Shown: positions 16,342 through 24,484 of the stretch, piece after piece | How positions within the stretch are numbered: the stretch's first letter is position 1 | Layout: each line of letters starts with the position of its first letter | Assembly: GCF_001270065.2 (NCBI RefSeq) | Contig: NZ_LFYT02000038.1 | Coordinates: 1 to 34,964, forward strand | Origin: Limnohabitans planktonicus II-D5 | GTDB taxonomy: Bacteria > Pseudomonadota > Gammaproteobacteria > Burkholderiales > Burkholderiaceae_C | Direction of reading: 5' to 3' | Length of the DNA stretch: 34,964 bases | Translations under genes and position numbers: made by a program | Notes under the pieces: generated by a model | What the model saw: the letters and a program-made list of their open reading frames with translations, nothing else | What the model was told of the DNA's origin: nothing | Database searches by the model: none

Positions 16342-16719
16342 TCAGGCGTACGCGTGCAAGCCGACCCGGTTGCCATCCACATCGAGCATGTGCGCCATGA
16401 AGCCCAGCCCCTCGGGCAAGGCCACGCGCCCCATGAGCACCTGCCCGCCTGCGGCCACCACGCGCTGCAAGGCGGCATCCAGCGATGCGCCCGCGTACAG
16501 ATACACCAGCGCCCCACAAGCACCCACCTGCAAAGCCGGGTGTCCCGACATCAGCGCGCCCTTGGTCGCATCGCCCTCCCCCGCAAACACCGCCATCTGC
16601 ATGCCCGGCCCCGCGTAGCTTTCGCGCTGCAAAGTCGTTTGCAACACGGACTCATAAAACGCCTGGGCACGCGGCATGTCGCTCACCGGAATCTCAAACC
16701 AATCGATCACTTTTTGCAT
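16342..16719 (-). CDS. VOC (glyoxalase/bleomycin resistance) family protein
   Basis: This 125-residue single VOC-fold protein opens with VIDWFEIPVSDMPRAQAFYE and closes with HMLDVDGNRVGLHAYA, the common pattern of glyoxalase-like and antibiotic-binding relatives. Reaction and ligand are unknown. Its own start carries no strong ribosome binding site. Being first in the minus-strand cluster with a WYL regulator, a GyrI-like protein and an EVE protein, it may belong to a small-molecule stress response; that is context only. The 167 bp upstream, to 16886, show no gene. Confidence 0.85.
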   Translation of the reverse strand: MQKVIDWFEIPVSDMPRAQAFYESVLQTTLQRESYAGPGMQMAVFAGEGDATKGALMSGHPALQVGACGALVYLYAGASLDAALQRVVAAGGQVLMGRVALPEGLGFMAHMLDVDGNRVGLHAYA

Positions 16720-16886
16720 TTGTCTTTTCCCTGAATGTGCTCAGACCGTCTGTGCACTGGGGAGGACTTTGCCTGAGGGGTACTGACAACGGGGTGTCAG
16801 CAGCGTGCAGAAGTGGTCATCAAGCGTTCATAAGCCCAACAATCAAACACCCATTGAGCAAAGTGCTCAAGTGCGACCCTCTTGAT

Positions 16887-17270
16887 TCAACCCCACCAAG
16901 TCAGTCCCACCAACCAAACCAACATCGCCACGCCACCCCACACCAACACCCGCGTGCGCAGGCGCAGCATTTCCACGGCGCTGACCAAGCGCGCATTTTG
17001 TTCGGCCAAATCGGCCAGGGTTTCGGTGAGTTCGCGCTGTGTCTGGGCTTGGCGGTCGATCTGGCCTTGCGCGGCGATCAAGGCGTTTTTGAGCTCGCCC
17101 AAGCTGGGCACGGCACTGACCGGGGTCGTGGCGGGGGTGCCTGCTTGACCGAGCGGCTGAGGGGGTTGGCGGTCCATCAGCTTGCGTGCGGCTTTGAGCA
17201 CGGAAGGCGCGTGCTCGATCACATCGCCCCAGGGAATCACTTTGAGCGCCATCAACCAAGGTATCGCCAT
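16887..17270 (-). CDS. Small coiled-coil protein with C-terminal membrane anchor, unknown function
   Basis: This 127-residue protein has an N-terminal helix (MAIPWLMALKVIPWGDVIEHA), a proline-rich linker near residues 35-55, a helical, probably coiled-coil stretch (LGELKNALIAAQGQIDRQAQ through ARLVSAVEMLRL), and one C-terminal membrane segment (VLVWGGVAMLVWLVGLTWW). It therefore probably faces the cytoplasm, anchored by its tail. An AAAGGA sequence before the ATG at 17270 favours this start over the upstream one at 17312. I do not recognise a family with a defined role. It is divergent from the DUF4143 ATPase gene. Confidence 0.7.
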   Translation of the reverse strand: MAIPWLMALKVIPWGDVIEHAPSVLKAARKLMDRQPPQPLGQAGTPATTPVSAVPSLGELKNALIAAQGQIDRQAQTQRELTETLADLAEQNARLVSAVEMLRLRTRVLVWGGVAMLVWLVGLTWWG

Positions 17271-17470
17271 CGTCTTGTCCTTTGTTTGCGCTTTGCAAGC
17301 GCGGTCTGCCATCCAGCGTTGAATCCTACCCGGCTGGGCATTTGGGCGTGCTCGGGCGCGGGCCTTGCCGGATGGGGAAAAGGACTTATGGGGCTGGCAA
17401 TTCAGGTCGGCGATCCAGGATTAACCCATTAAACATTGAAATACTAACGCCACACGTTAAAATTTCAAGG

Positions 17471-18640
17471 ATGATTGACCGTCAAACCCTCAGCACGCTG
17501 TCTGAACGCCTGCACGAAGCCCCGGCCGTGGTGCTGCTCGGACCGCGTCAGGTGGGCAAAACCACCTTGGCGCTCACGCTGGCCGACACCTGGCCAGCAG
17601 GCTCAAGCTACCTCGATCTGGAACGTCCCGCAGACCGTTTGCGGCTGCAAGACGCCGACGCATTTTTGCGCGCCCAAGGCGGCAAGTTGGTGATTCTCGA
17701 TGAAATCCACCGCATGCCGGGCCTGTTTGAAGTCCTGCGCGGCATCATCGACGAGCGCCGCCGTGCAGGCCAGCGCTTTGGCCATTTCTTGCTGCTGGGA
17801 TCGGCCTCGCTGGACTTGATGCAGCAAAGCAGTGAAACGCTGGCTGGGCGCGTGGCCTATCTGGAGATTGGCCCTGTTCACGGACTCGAATGGCCCGCCG
17901 CCGATCTCGACACGCTGTGGCTGCGCGGCGGTTTTCCGGACAGCTTGCTGGCCGCCAGCGATGCGGCCAGCCTGCGCTGGCGCGAAGACTTTGTGCGCAG
18001 CTACCTGCAACGCGATGTGCCCATGTTTGCGCCGCGCCTGCCAGCCGAAACCGTGGGCCGTCTGTGGACCATGTTGGCACACCAGCAAGGCGCTCTGCTG
18101 CAACAAAGCCGTTTGGCCAGTGGCTTGGGCGTGAGCAGCCCGGCAGTGGAACGCTACATCGACTTGCTGGTGGACCTGCAACTGGTACGCCGCCTGCGGC
18201 CCTGGAGCGGTAATGTGGGCAAACGCCTGGTCAAAGCGCCCAAGGTCTATGTGCGTGACAGCGGGCTGGTGCACGCTTTGCTGGGTCTGGGCAACTTGCA
18301 TGACTTGGCCGGGCACCCTGTATGCGGCCCCAGTTATGAGGGCTTTTGCATCGACAACCTGATGGCCGCCGCCCACCCGCAATGCACGGCTTACAGCTAC
18401 CGCACCCATGCGGGGGCCGAGATCGACCTCTTGATTGAGCGTGCCGGTCAACCGTGGATGGCCATCGAAATCAAACGATCCACCGCGCCCACCCTGAGCA
18501 AGGGCTTCGACATCGCCTGCGCAGACCTGAACATCGCACAGCGCTTTGTGGTGTATCCCGGCACCGAACGCTTTCCGATGCGTTATGGCACACAAGCCAT
18601 TGGCTTGGTAGAGTTGATGCAGGTATTGCGCGAGGCTTGA
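17471..18640 (+). CDS. AAA-type ATPase with DUF4143 domain
   Basis: This 389-residue protein has Walker A GPRQVGKTT at residues 24-32 and Walker B LVILDEIHRMPG near 73-84, then a C-terminal DUF4143 region whose end (YRTHAGAEIDLLIERAG, AIEIKRS) looks like a PD-(D/E)XK nuclease-type core. Such ATPases are widespread, often horizontally mobile and functionally undefined. An AAGG sequence just before the ATG at 17471 supports the start; the upstream 200 bp are AT-richer than the surroundings and should hold its promoter. It appears monocistronic. Nuclease activity is only suggested by the ExK-like motif. Confidence 0.88.
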   Translation: MIDRQTLSTLSERLHEAPAVVLLGPRQVGKTTLALTLADTWPAGSSYLDLERPADRLRLQDADAFLRAQGGKLVILDEIHRMPGLFEVLRGIIDERRRAGQRFGHFLLLGSASLDLMQQSSETLAGRVAYLEIGPVHGLEWPAADLDTLWLRGGFPDSLLAASDAASLRWREDFVRSYLQRDVPMFAPRLPAETVGRLWTMLAHQQGALLQQSRLASGLGVSSPAVERYIDLLVDLQLVRRLRPWSGNVGKRLVKAPKVYVRDSGLVHALLGLGNLHDLAGHPVCGPSYEGFCIDNLMAAAHPQCTAYSYRTHAGAEIDLLIERAGQPWMAIEIKRSTAPTLSKGFDIACADLNIAQRFVVYPGTERFPMRYGTQAIGLVELMQVLREA

Positions 18641-18747
18641 TCGGCGAGGCTGTCCTTTTTCGTCCCCTTCTGGTCTTGCCCAGCCCTGTGCAGCGTCGTG
18701 TCTGATTCGCACAATGGACACATTTTCAACGCCCACACCAGCGCAGC

Positions 18748-19311
18748 ATGACCAGTCAACACACACACCAAAAATCCGCACTGCTCATCATCGATGTGCA
18801 GCAGTCCTTCATGCACATGCCGTATTGGTCGTCTGGACAACTCGCGCCATTTCAACAAGCGCTCCTGAAGCTGGAGGCGGGTTGCCGTCAAGCCGATGTA
18901 CCGGTGGTGCACATTTTTCACATCGATGACGATGCGCCTTTTTGTGCCGACTCGGGCCTGATCCGTGCCATGGACTGGCTGCCGGGCCAGCCCGCCGCAC
19001 GCTTTGACAAGCATGTGCACAACGCTTTCACCGACACCGGGCTCGACAACTGGCTGCGCCGTCAAGGTGTGCAGCGCCTCATCATCAGCGGCATCCGCAC
19101 CGAGCAGTGTTGCGAGACCACGGCCCGTGTGGGCTCGGACCTGGGTTATGCGGTGGACTTTGTGTCCGAAGCGACACTCACTTTCCCGATGACGCACAAA
19201 GGCACCGGCCAAACTTTCAGCGCCCAAGACATCACCACGCGCACCGAGTTGGTCTTGGCTGACCGCTTTGCGCGCATCGTGAATGTGGATACTTGTCTGT
19301 CCAGCCTTTGA
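18748..19311 (+). CDS. Isochorismatase-like cysteine hydrolase
   Basis: This 187-residue member of the cysteine hydrolase (isochorismatase-like) superfamily has the catalytic triad complete: Asp16 in LLIIDVQQSF, Lys88 in RFDKHVHNAF and Cys121 in GIRTEQCCETTAR. Family members hydrolyse amides, imides or vinyl ethers, such as nicotinamide, ureidoacrylate or isochorismate; the substrate is not resolved. It is followed 20 bp later by the DUF1272 gene and then by a GlxA-type regulator on the same strand, the common arrangement of a hydrolase with its regulator. Confidence 0.9.
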   Translation: MTSQHTHQKSALLIIDVQQSFMHMPYWSSGQLAPFQQALLKLEAGCRQADVPVVHIFHIDDDAPFCADSGLIRAMDWLPGQPAARFDKHVHNAFTDTGLDNWLRRQGVQRLIISGIRTEQCCETTARVGSDLGYAVDFVSEATLTFPMTHKGTGQTFSAQDITTRTELVLADRFARIVNVDTCLSSL

Positions 19312-19331
19312 ACCGCCCATCAGGAAACCCC

Positions 19332-19577
19332 ATGCTCCAACTGCGCCCCAACTGCGAATGCTGCAACCGCGACCTGCCGCCTGAGGCGCTGGATGCACGG
19401 ATCTGTTCGTTTGAATGCACCTTTTGTGCCGATTGCGCTGACACACGCCTGCACGGCCACTGCCCCAATTGCGGTGGCGAACTGGTGCGCCGCCCGGTGC
19501 GCCCTGCGGCCAAGCTGTTGAACAACCCGGCCTCGACCGAACGTGTGTTCAAACCTCAGGGCTGCGCGTCCGAATGA
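19332..19577 (+). CDS. DUF1272 zinc-ribbon protein
   Basis: This 81-residue protein begins MLQLRPNCECCNRDLPPEA and contains cysteine pairs typical of DUF1272: CECC, CTFCADC and CPNC, with HGH between them. These probably bind one or two zinc ions. CAGGAA precedes the ATG at 19332. Function is unknown for the family. It sits 20 bp behind the cysteine hydrolase and 49 bp before the GlxA-type gene, probably in one transcript. Confidence 0.9.
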   Translation: MLQLRPNCECCNRDLPPEALDARICSFECTFCADCADTRLHGHCPNCGGELVRRPVRPAAKLLNNPASTERVFKPQGCASE

Positions 19578-19626
19578 CTGGCCTTTAAAAACCAGGCATG
19601 ACAGTCAAGCTGCTCAACCGCTGGCC

Positions 19627-20541
19627 ATGGAAAACTTGAGTCTGTCGGTTTATCTGGTTGTCACGCCAGGCGTGCTTCTGCTCGACTACGCCGGCCCGGC
19701 CGAGGCACTGCGCATGGCACGCGACATGGGCGCACCGCTGAAATTGCACACCTGCGGGCCACTGCCCGATGTGCCCACATCTCTGGGCACGCAGCTGGGC
19801 GGGCTGGCACCCCTGCCCACCCAGATGCCGCCCAACAGCCTGGTGCTGATCACCGGCAACAGCCATGAGCGTGAAGATTACGCCACACCGGCAGCCCAGC
19901 AAGTGGTGCGCTGGCTGCAAACAGCCATGCGGCCCGACACGCGCTTGGCCAGCATCTGCTCGGGTGCTTTGCTGCTGGCCATGGCGGGCCAACTGGACGG
20001 CCTGCGTTGCACCACACACCACACGCTCCTCGATGATTTGCAAGCCTTGGCCCCCACCGCACACGTTCAAGCCGACCGGATTTTTGTGGACGATGGCCGG
20101 GTGCTGACCAGCGCGGGCATCACCACCGGCATCGATCTGGCGCTTTACATCGTTGAACAAGTGGCCGGTGCCGCACTGGCCGCCCAAGTGGCACGGCGCT
20201 TGGTGATGTACACCCGGCGCGGCCCCAACGACCCACAGCTCTCGCCTTGGCTGGCGCACCGCAACCACATGCACCCGGCGGTGCACCGCGCACAAGACGC
20301 CATCGCGCACAGCCTGGCCCAAGACCCGACACGGCGTTGGTCACTGCCGGAGTTGGCCGACATCGCTTGCGTCAGCCCCCGGCATTTGTCGCGCCTGTTC
20401 ATGCAGCACTCCGGCATCAGCGTGCTGGACTACCAGAAGCACCCGCGCATGACCCAAGAGCAACTGGCCGAAGCTTGCGGCTTTGCCTCGGCGCGGGATT
20501 TCAGGCGGATGCGGATGCGTGACTTGATCCATCCATGCTGA
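19627..20541 (+). CDS. GlxA-type AraC regulator with shortened second HTH
   Basis: This 304-residue protein has an N-terminal DJ-1/PfpI-like domain (about residues 8-170, with the elbow ASICSGALLLAMAG) and a C-terminal AraC domain. The first HTH is normal (WSLPELADIACVSPRHLSRLF). Between LDYQ and the second recognition segment (LAEACGFASARDFRR) only about 15 residues remain where the family usually has about 26, so the helix linking the two HTH units is largely missing, and the tail is unusual (MRMRDLIHPC). It is probably a regulator of the hydrolase genes before it, with DNA binding impaired or altered by an in-frame deletion. The ATG at 19627 follows a weak ribosome site. Confidence 0.8.
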   Translation: MENLSLSVYLVVTPGVLLLDYAGPAEALRMARDMGAPLKLHTCGPLPDVPTSLGTQLGGLAPLPTQMPPNSLVLITGNSHEREDYATPAAQQVVRWLQTAMRPDTRLASICSGALLLAMAGQLDGLRCTTHHTLLDDLQALAPTAHVQADRIFVDDGRVLTSAGITTGIDLALYIVEQVAGAALAAQVARRLVMYTRRGPNDPQLSPWLAHRNHMHPAVHRAQDAIAHSLAQDPTRRWSLPELADIACVSPRHLSRLFMQHSGISVLDYQKHPRMTQEQLAEACGFASARDFRRMRMRDLIHPC

Positions 20542-20646
20542 TCGCCTCATTCAGAAACTGCTTACAACCAACTGCAGCTTGTATTCATTCTTCAAATCAA
20601 TTCCACTGACTACTGCGACACGCGCTTTGCAAGGCAACACACCACT

Positions 20647-21252
20647 TCAATGCCCTGTTTTCAACCGCCGCCGAATACGCGAGAGTGCCACATCGGTCAC
20701 GCCGAGATAACTGGCTAGACGGTGCTGAGGGACCTGTTCTAGCCAGCCCGGCGCTTCTTGCAAGACCTTCAGGTAACGTTCTGCGGCACTGAACATCAGC
20801 CACTGATGTTCTCGTTGAATCAACCGCTGGCGCTCAGCCATCAGGGCTTGCAGCATCCAGTCGTGGACACGCTTGTCCAACAATTTGGCTTCATCCAGTT
20901 GTCGGGCGTCCATTACCAAAAGACGACTCGGTACTTGAGCCTCAATCCGCCAATCCTGCGCGGGCAACCCGAATGGCGGAGTCAACCAATGGGCAGCAGA
21001 ATGGAAATGGTGGACCCGCTCTCGCCCCTGTGCGTCGGCAAACACGGTCGCCAGCAGACCGGTCTCCACCCAGCAAACAGCGTCACTTTCAGCCCCTGTA
21101 CACCAAGCTTGGCCAGCTGCCAGATTGATGCGTGGCAAGCCATCCCAATAGTGGCGCATTCGGACATCAGCGCACAGACTGATCAACCAGCCCGGCTCAC
21201 AGACGGTACACGGCGCTTGTCCGGCGGGGTGGATTTCCAATGGGTAATTCAT
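20647..21252 (-). CDS. Crp/Fnr-type transcriptional regulator
   Basis: This 201-residue protein has a cyclic-nucleotide-binding-like beta domain (about residues 15-115), a dimerisation helix (LLDKRVHDWMLQALMAERQR) and a C-terminal winged HTH (VPQHRLASYLGVTDVALSRI). No Fnr-type N-terminal cysteine cluster is present, and the cAMP-contact residues of Crp are not evident, so the signal is unknown. It is divergent from the fatty-acid hydroxylase family gene with only 67 bp between the starts, so it is the likely regulator of that gene. Confidence 0.85.
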   Translation of the reverse strand: MNYPLEIHPAGQAPCTVCEPGWLISLCADVRMRHYWDGLPRINLAAGQAWCTGAESDAVCWVETGLLATVFADAQGRERVHHFHSAAHWLTPPFGLPAQDWRIEAQVPSRLLVMDARQLDEAKLLDKRVHDWMLQALMAERQRLIQREHQWLMFSAAERYLKVLQEAPGWLEQVPQHRLASYLGVTDVALSRIRRRLKTGH

Positions 21253-21319
21253 GAACCTGGGTTAATGCGGCCTGCTGCTCTATTGCTCAAAGTGATGGTT
21301 TTCACAAATGAGTTGAACC

Positions 21320-22168
21320 ATGAATTATGAGTCGCCCAACACATCCAGCCGCCGCACCCACAAAGTTGAGGTCAACACACTTTTTTTAGGCCGGTGGAAC
21401 CTCGCCCATCTGCTTGGACTGATCTTGTTTTTCCCCCTCGGAACATGGATGCTTGCAATGTGGTCACCCACCACCACAACGGCCATTTGGCTGGTCACCT
21501 GCCTTTTTGGCTTTGCCATGGCCGAAAAATTTTGGCCATACCGTATCGACTGGCGGCCTGCGCGCAAAGACATGGGCACCGATGGGCTTTTACTGCTGGC
21601 AGCGGCACTGGTCGATGGACTCCTCAAACACGGTGCCCTTTGGCTTGCCCAATGGGCGGCAAGTGAGGGTCACAGCCCTGGGTGGGCCAGTGCTTGGCCC
21701 TTGGTGCTGGCCGTGCCTGCTGCCATTGTCCTTGGAGAATTGGGTCCCTATGTATTGCACCGCTGGGCCCACACTCACCCCTTGGGTTGGCGCTGGCACC
21801 ACCTGCATCATGGCCCTGTACAAGTCAACGTCAGCAACAGTGTGCGCGTTCACCCAGTCAACTTGGCATGGAACGTAGCCTCGCGCGGACTGATCTGGTG
21901 GGCCTTGGGCTTCACCCCCGAAACGCTGACCTGGGCAACGATGTTCATGCTGCTGCAAAGCGTGGCTGTACATGCCAATGTGCGAGGACACATCGGCCTT
22001 CTGGCATGGGTCATAGGGAGTGCCGAAGCCCACCGTTGGCATCACAGCACACAAGCAGATGAGGCGTTGAACTTTGGCACTTCCGTGCCACTGTGGGATC
22101 AGCTCTTGGGTACTTGGCGCTGGCCCAGCCACTCAGGACCCAAGGCGGTTGGCCTGCATGATTCTTGA
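21320..22168 (+). CDS. Sterol desaturase/fatty acid hydroxylase family membrane protein
   Basis: This 282-residue di-iron membrane enzyme carries the histidine clusters of the family: HRWAH at 147-151, HHLHH at 160-164 and HRWHH at 238-242, with four or more membrane helices around them. Members hydroxylate or desaturate lipids, carotenoids or sterol-like molecules with O2; the substrate here is unknown. The arrangement beside a divergent Crp/Fnr-type regulator is common for this group. It ends 36 bp before a repeat-rich region. Confidence 0.9.
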   Translation: MNYESPNTSSRRTHKVEVNTLFLGRWNLAHLLGLILFFPLGTWMLAMWSPTTTTAIWLVTCLFGFAMAEKFWPYRIDWRPARKDMGTDGLLLLAAALVDGLLKHGALWLAQWAASEGHSPGWASAWPLVLAVPAAIVLGELGPYVLHRWAHTHPLGWRWHHLHHGPVQVNVSNSVRVHPVNLAWNVASRGLIWWALGFTPETLTWATMFMLLQSVAVHANVRGHIGLLAWVIGSAEAHRWHHSTQADEALNFGTSVPLWDQLLGTWRWPSHSGPKAVGLHDS

Positions 22169-22204
22169 TCCGGCCCTGTAAATTTTTCAAAGCTCAAAGA
22201 TGTT

Positions 22205-22281
22205 GTAGGTCGGCGTTCGAAGACCCCGACATGGGCCTGTGCCGAAACCCATCATGTCGGACTCTGCGAGTGCCGACCTGC
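22205..22281. repeat. Isolated BIME, filled-site copy
   Basis: This 77-bp GTAG-REP pair (GTAGGTCGG...CCGACCTGC, last arm with one change) is closely similar to the copy at 201-278, including flanks: the left flank from about 22187 and the right flank to 22307 follow those around the first copy. Its right flank is interrupted by the 235-bp insertion at 22308. Confidence 0.85.
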
Positions 22282-22307
22282 GAGATGACATGTCTCACAC
22301 ATTTCAA

Positions 22308-22542
22308 CCTAGAAAACGCAGTTGAACGCGCCCGAGGGTGCAGCCATGGGGGGCAATGGCCAGGCGCGAGGAGGCCGCGGGCTGCACCCCTGCAACGACG
22401 AGCAACGCCGCCAGTGCCCCCCCAGGGCTGTGCCATCGGGTGCGTAGCGGTATCACCCACCAGGTGAGCGTCTTCGTGCTCACAAAGTTCAGGATACATC
22501 AGGGTTTCCAGCGGGTTAAAGCGGTCAACTGCGTTTTCTAGG
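22308..22542. mobile_element. 235-bp MITE-like element with terminal inverted repeats and 5-bp target duplication
   Basis: The ends are CCTAGAAAACGCAGTTGA (22308-22325) and its exact complement (22525-22542); pairing continues with one mismatch to 22 bp. TTCAA flanks both sides (22303-22307 and 22543-22547). The related repeat at 298-312 reads straight through with a single TTCAA (300-304), giving the empty site. Inside is a 10-bp perfect stem (22336-22345/22380-22389). No transposase is encoded, so it would be non-autonomous. Family not recognised. Confidence 0.85.
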
Positions 22543-22565
22543 TTCAAACTTCAGCCTGCCAGACC

Positions 22566-22607
22566 CATAGAAAACGCAGTTGACTGAATTGAACCCGCTG
22601 GAACCCC
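22566..22607. repeat. Partial second copy of the MITE end
   Basis: Bases 22568-22584 repeat the terminal sequence TAGAAAACGCAGTTGAC, and the match to the right end of the 235-bp element continues, with changes, through ACCCGCTGGAA. It lies in opposite orientation to that right end with a 23-25 bp centre, so 22501-22607 can form a long imperfect hairpin. No matching other end is seen nearby, so this copy is truncated. Bases 22608-22928 hold nothing I can identify. Confidence 0.7.
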
Positions 22608-22928
22608 TGTGAAGCCCAAAATGCAGAACGTTGGTGACCGCAGTCTGTGCAGCGAAGGAACAGCGCGATCTCTGACATAAAGAGCTCGGCAAGTCATGGG
22701 AAGATCGGGATGTGTTGCCGCCAAGCTCTTTTCAGCTGCGTGACGCGCTTCTTCACCTTGTTCCGCTGACCAAAATCGTCAGGTCATTTCGAAGGAATCC
22801 AGTGCTTGGACTTTCCAACAGAACAGGCAGCCATGCTGCATCGGCCATTGGTTGGACGCATCGGGACCCCTTCAGCAAAGCGCTCACATCGAATGGGGAC
22901 CGGTGCCTGGCCGTGGCACCATTCGGGG

Positions 22929-23711
22929 ATGGATGACAACTTTCAAACACTTCCCACACCCCATGGCCTGGCGCAGGCCATGGTGCTGGCAGCCGGTCGC
23001 GGCGAGCGCATGCGGCCTCTGACGGACACCACCCCCAAACCCTTGCTGCCGGTACGCGGGCAGCCTTTGATGCAGTGGCCCATGCAAGCCTTGGCAAAGT
23101 CGGGCTTTACCCGGCAACTGGTCAACACCGCGTGGCTTGGGGAGCGCATCGCCGAACATTTCGGTGCCCATAAATGCTGGCCAGGTGTGCCCATGGTGGA
23201 CTTATCGTATTCGCACGAAGGCCGCGATTTCGGGTATGCCCTGGAAACAGCGGGGGGCATCGTTCGGGCCTTGCCGCAATTGGACGAGGTGTTCTGGGTG
23301 GTGGCGGGTGATGTGTTCGCACCGGATTTCAGTTTTGAGCCCGCCGTGATGGCGCGATTTGCAAAGAGCGATGCGCTGGCCCACCTGTGGCTGGTGCCCA
23401 ATCCGGCGCACAACCCAGGCGGCGATTTTGGTTTGGCCGCCGATGGGCGCGTGCTGAACTTGCCCAAAGGCCATGTGGACCGGCACCTGACCTTCAGCAC
23501 CATGGCGCTGTACAAGCGCGCATTTTTTGACACCCGCCGCACCGGCCTGCCGGTCGGCAACCCCCAGGGCGTGGCCGCACCCTTGGCCCCCATGCTGCGC
23601 GCCGCCATGGACCGTGGCGAGGTCAGCGGCGAAGTTTTTCTGGGTGCCTGGACAGATGTGGGGACCCCAGAACGGCTCGCTGAGCTCAATGCCGGGCCTT
23701 TCAATTTGTAG
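22929..23711 (+). CDS. murU: N-acetylmuramate alpha-1-phosphate uridylyltransferase (MurU-type nucleotidyltransferase)
   Basis: MurU makes UDP-MurNAc from MurNAc-1-phosphate and UTP in the cell-wall recycling bypass that avoids MurA and fosfomycin. The nucleotidyltransferase signature MVLAAGRGERMRPLTD lies at about residues 18-33, TPKPLLPV follows, and VVAGDVFAPDF is the metal-binding acidic segment. Using the ATG at 22929 gives 260 residues, slightly longer at the N-terminus than usual. The C-terminus is altered: the tail GPFNL and its stop come from the edge of the repeat array, while a second copy of the last 124 bp of the gene, with a more normal end (AEVNAGL), lies beyond the array. The usual partner amgK is not next to it. 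Confidence 0.85.
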   Translation: MDDNFQTLPTPHGLAQAMVLAAGRGERMRPLTDTTPKPLLPVRGQPLMQWPMQALAKSGFTRQLVNTAWLGERIAEHFGAHKCWPGVPMVDLSYSHEGRDFGYALETAGGIVRALPQLDEVFWVVAGDVFAPDFSFEPAVMARFAKSDALAHLWLVPNPAHNPGGDFGLAADGRVLNLPKGHVDRHLTFSTMALYKRAFFDTRRTGLPVGNPQGVAAPLAPMLRAAMDRGEVSGEVFLGAWTDVGTPERLAELNAGPFNL

Positions 23712-24357
23712 ATCGGCGGTCGAAGACCCCGACGTTTGGCCTGTTTGACCACCTTCACCTGCAGCCTGCGCGTTGGGTCAAGCTTGCAGCGTCGGACTCT
23801 TCGAGTGCCGACCTACGAATGCCCACTTCCCGTAGGTCGGCGGTCGAAGACCCCGACGTTGGGCCTGTTTGACCACCTTCACCTGCAGCCTGCGCGTTGG
23901 GTCAAGCTTGCAGCGTCGGACTCTTCGAGTGCCGACCTACGAATGCCCACTCCCCGTAGGTCGGTGGTCGAAGACCCCGACGTTGGACTTGATAGACCAC
24001 CTGCGCCTGCAGCCAGCGCGTTGGGTCAAGCTTGCAGCGTCGGACTCTTCGAGTGCCGACCTACGGATGCCCACTCCCCGTAGGTCGGTGGTCGAAGACC
24101 CCGACGTTGGACTTGATAGACCACCTGCGCCTGCAGCCTGCGCTTTGTGCCAGGCTTGCAGCGTCGGACTCTTCGAGTACCGACCTACAAATACCCGCTC
24201 CCCGTAGGTCGGCGGTCGAAGACCCCGACGTTGGGCCTGATTGACCACCTTCGGCAGCAGCCAGCGCTATGGGTCAAGCTTGCAGCGTCGGACTCTTCGA
24301 GTACCGACCTACGAATGCCCACTCCCCGTAGGTCGGTGGTCGAAGACCCCGACGTGG
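23708..24357. repeat. Tandem BIME array, five and a half units of 124 bp
   Basis: Units begin at 23708, 23832, 23956, 24080 and 24204, with a half unit (left REP only) at 24328. The period is exactly 124 bp: 109-bp element plus 15-bp spacer. The left REP has inner stem GGTC/GACC, the right REP (other strand) ACTC/GAGT, both with GAA loops, so the array is in the opposite orientation to that at 8845. The sequence between the REPs and the spacers is unrelated to that array. The first unit has GTAGATCGG. Its first bases supply the stop codon of murU. Confidence 0.95.
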
Positions 24358-24360
24358 GCA

Positions 24361-24484
24361 TCAGCCCAGCGGGTTGGCGATCACGCGGCAGCCTTGGTGG
24401 GTGTCGTCGCTGGGGCAGTGCAAATGCCCGTGCAGCCAGGCCCGGACGCGTGGCAGCAGCGCATCGAGTGCATCACAAAAACCC
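24361..24484 (-). pseudogene. 3' fragment of a metallophosphoesterase gene
   Basis: On the minus strand this reads FCDALDALLPRVRAWLHGHL followed by HCPSD and CRVIANPLG, then stop. This is the C-terminal end of calcineurin-like phosphoesterases (the GHLH metal-binding motif and NPLGY-like end). The rest of the gene is missing: upstream of this fragment lies a duplicated murU tail in the opposite orientation. It is about 40 codons long and cannot be functional. Confidence 0.75.

Noticed and set aside
22712..22936. 74-codon plus-strand frame before murU
   Set aside because: No family resemblance, no ribosome site, and it overlaps the murU start; treated as non-coding.
23736..24248. Repetitive proteins read from the second array
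   Set aside because: Same reason: frames through palindromic repeats without ribosome sites or domains.
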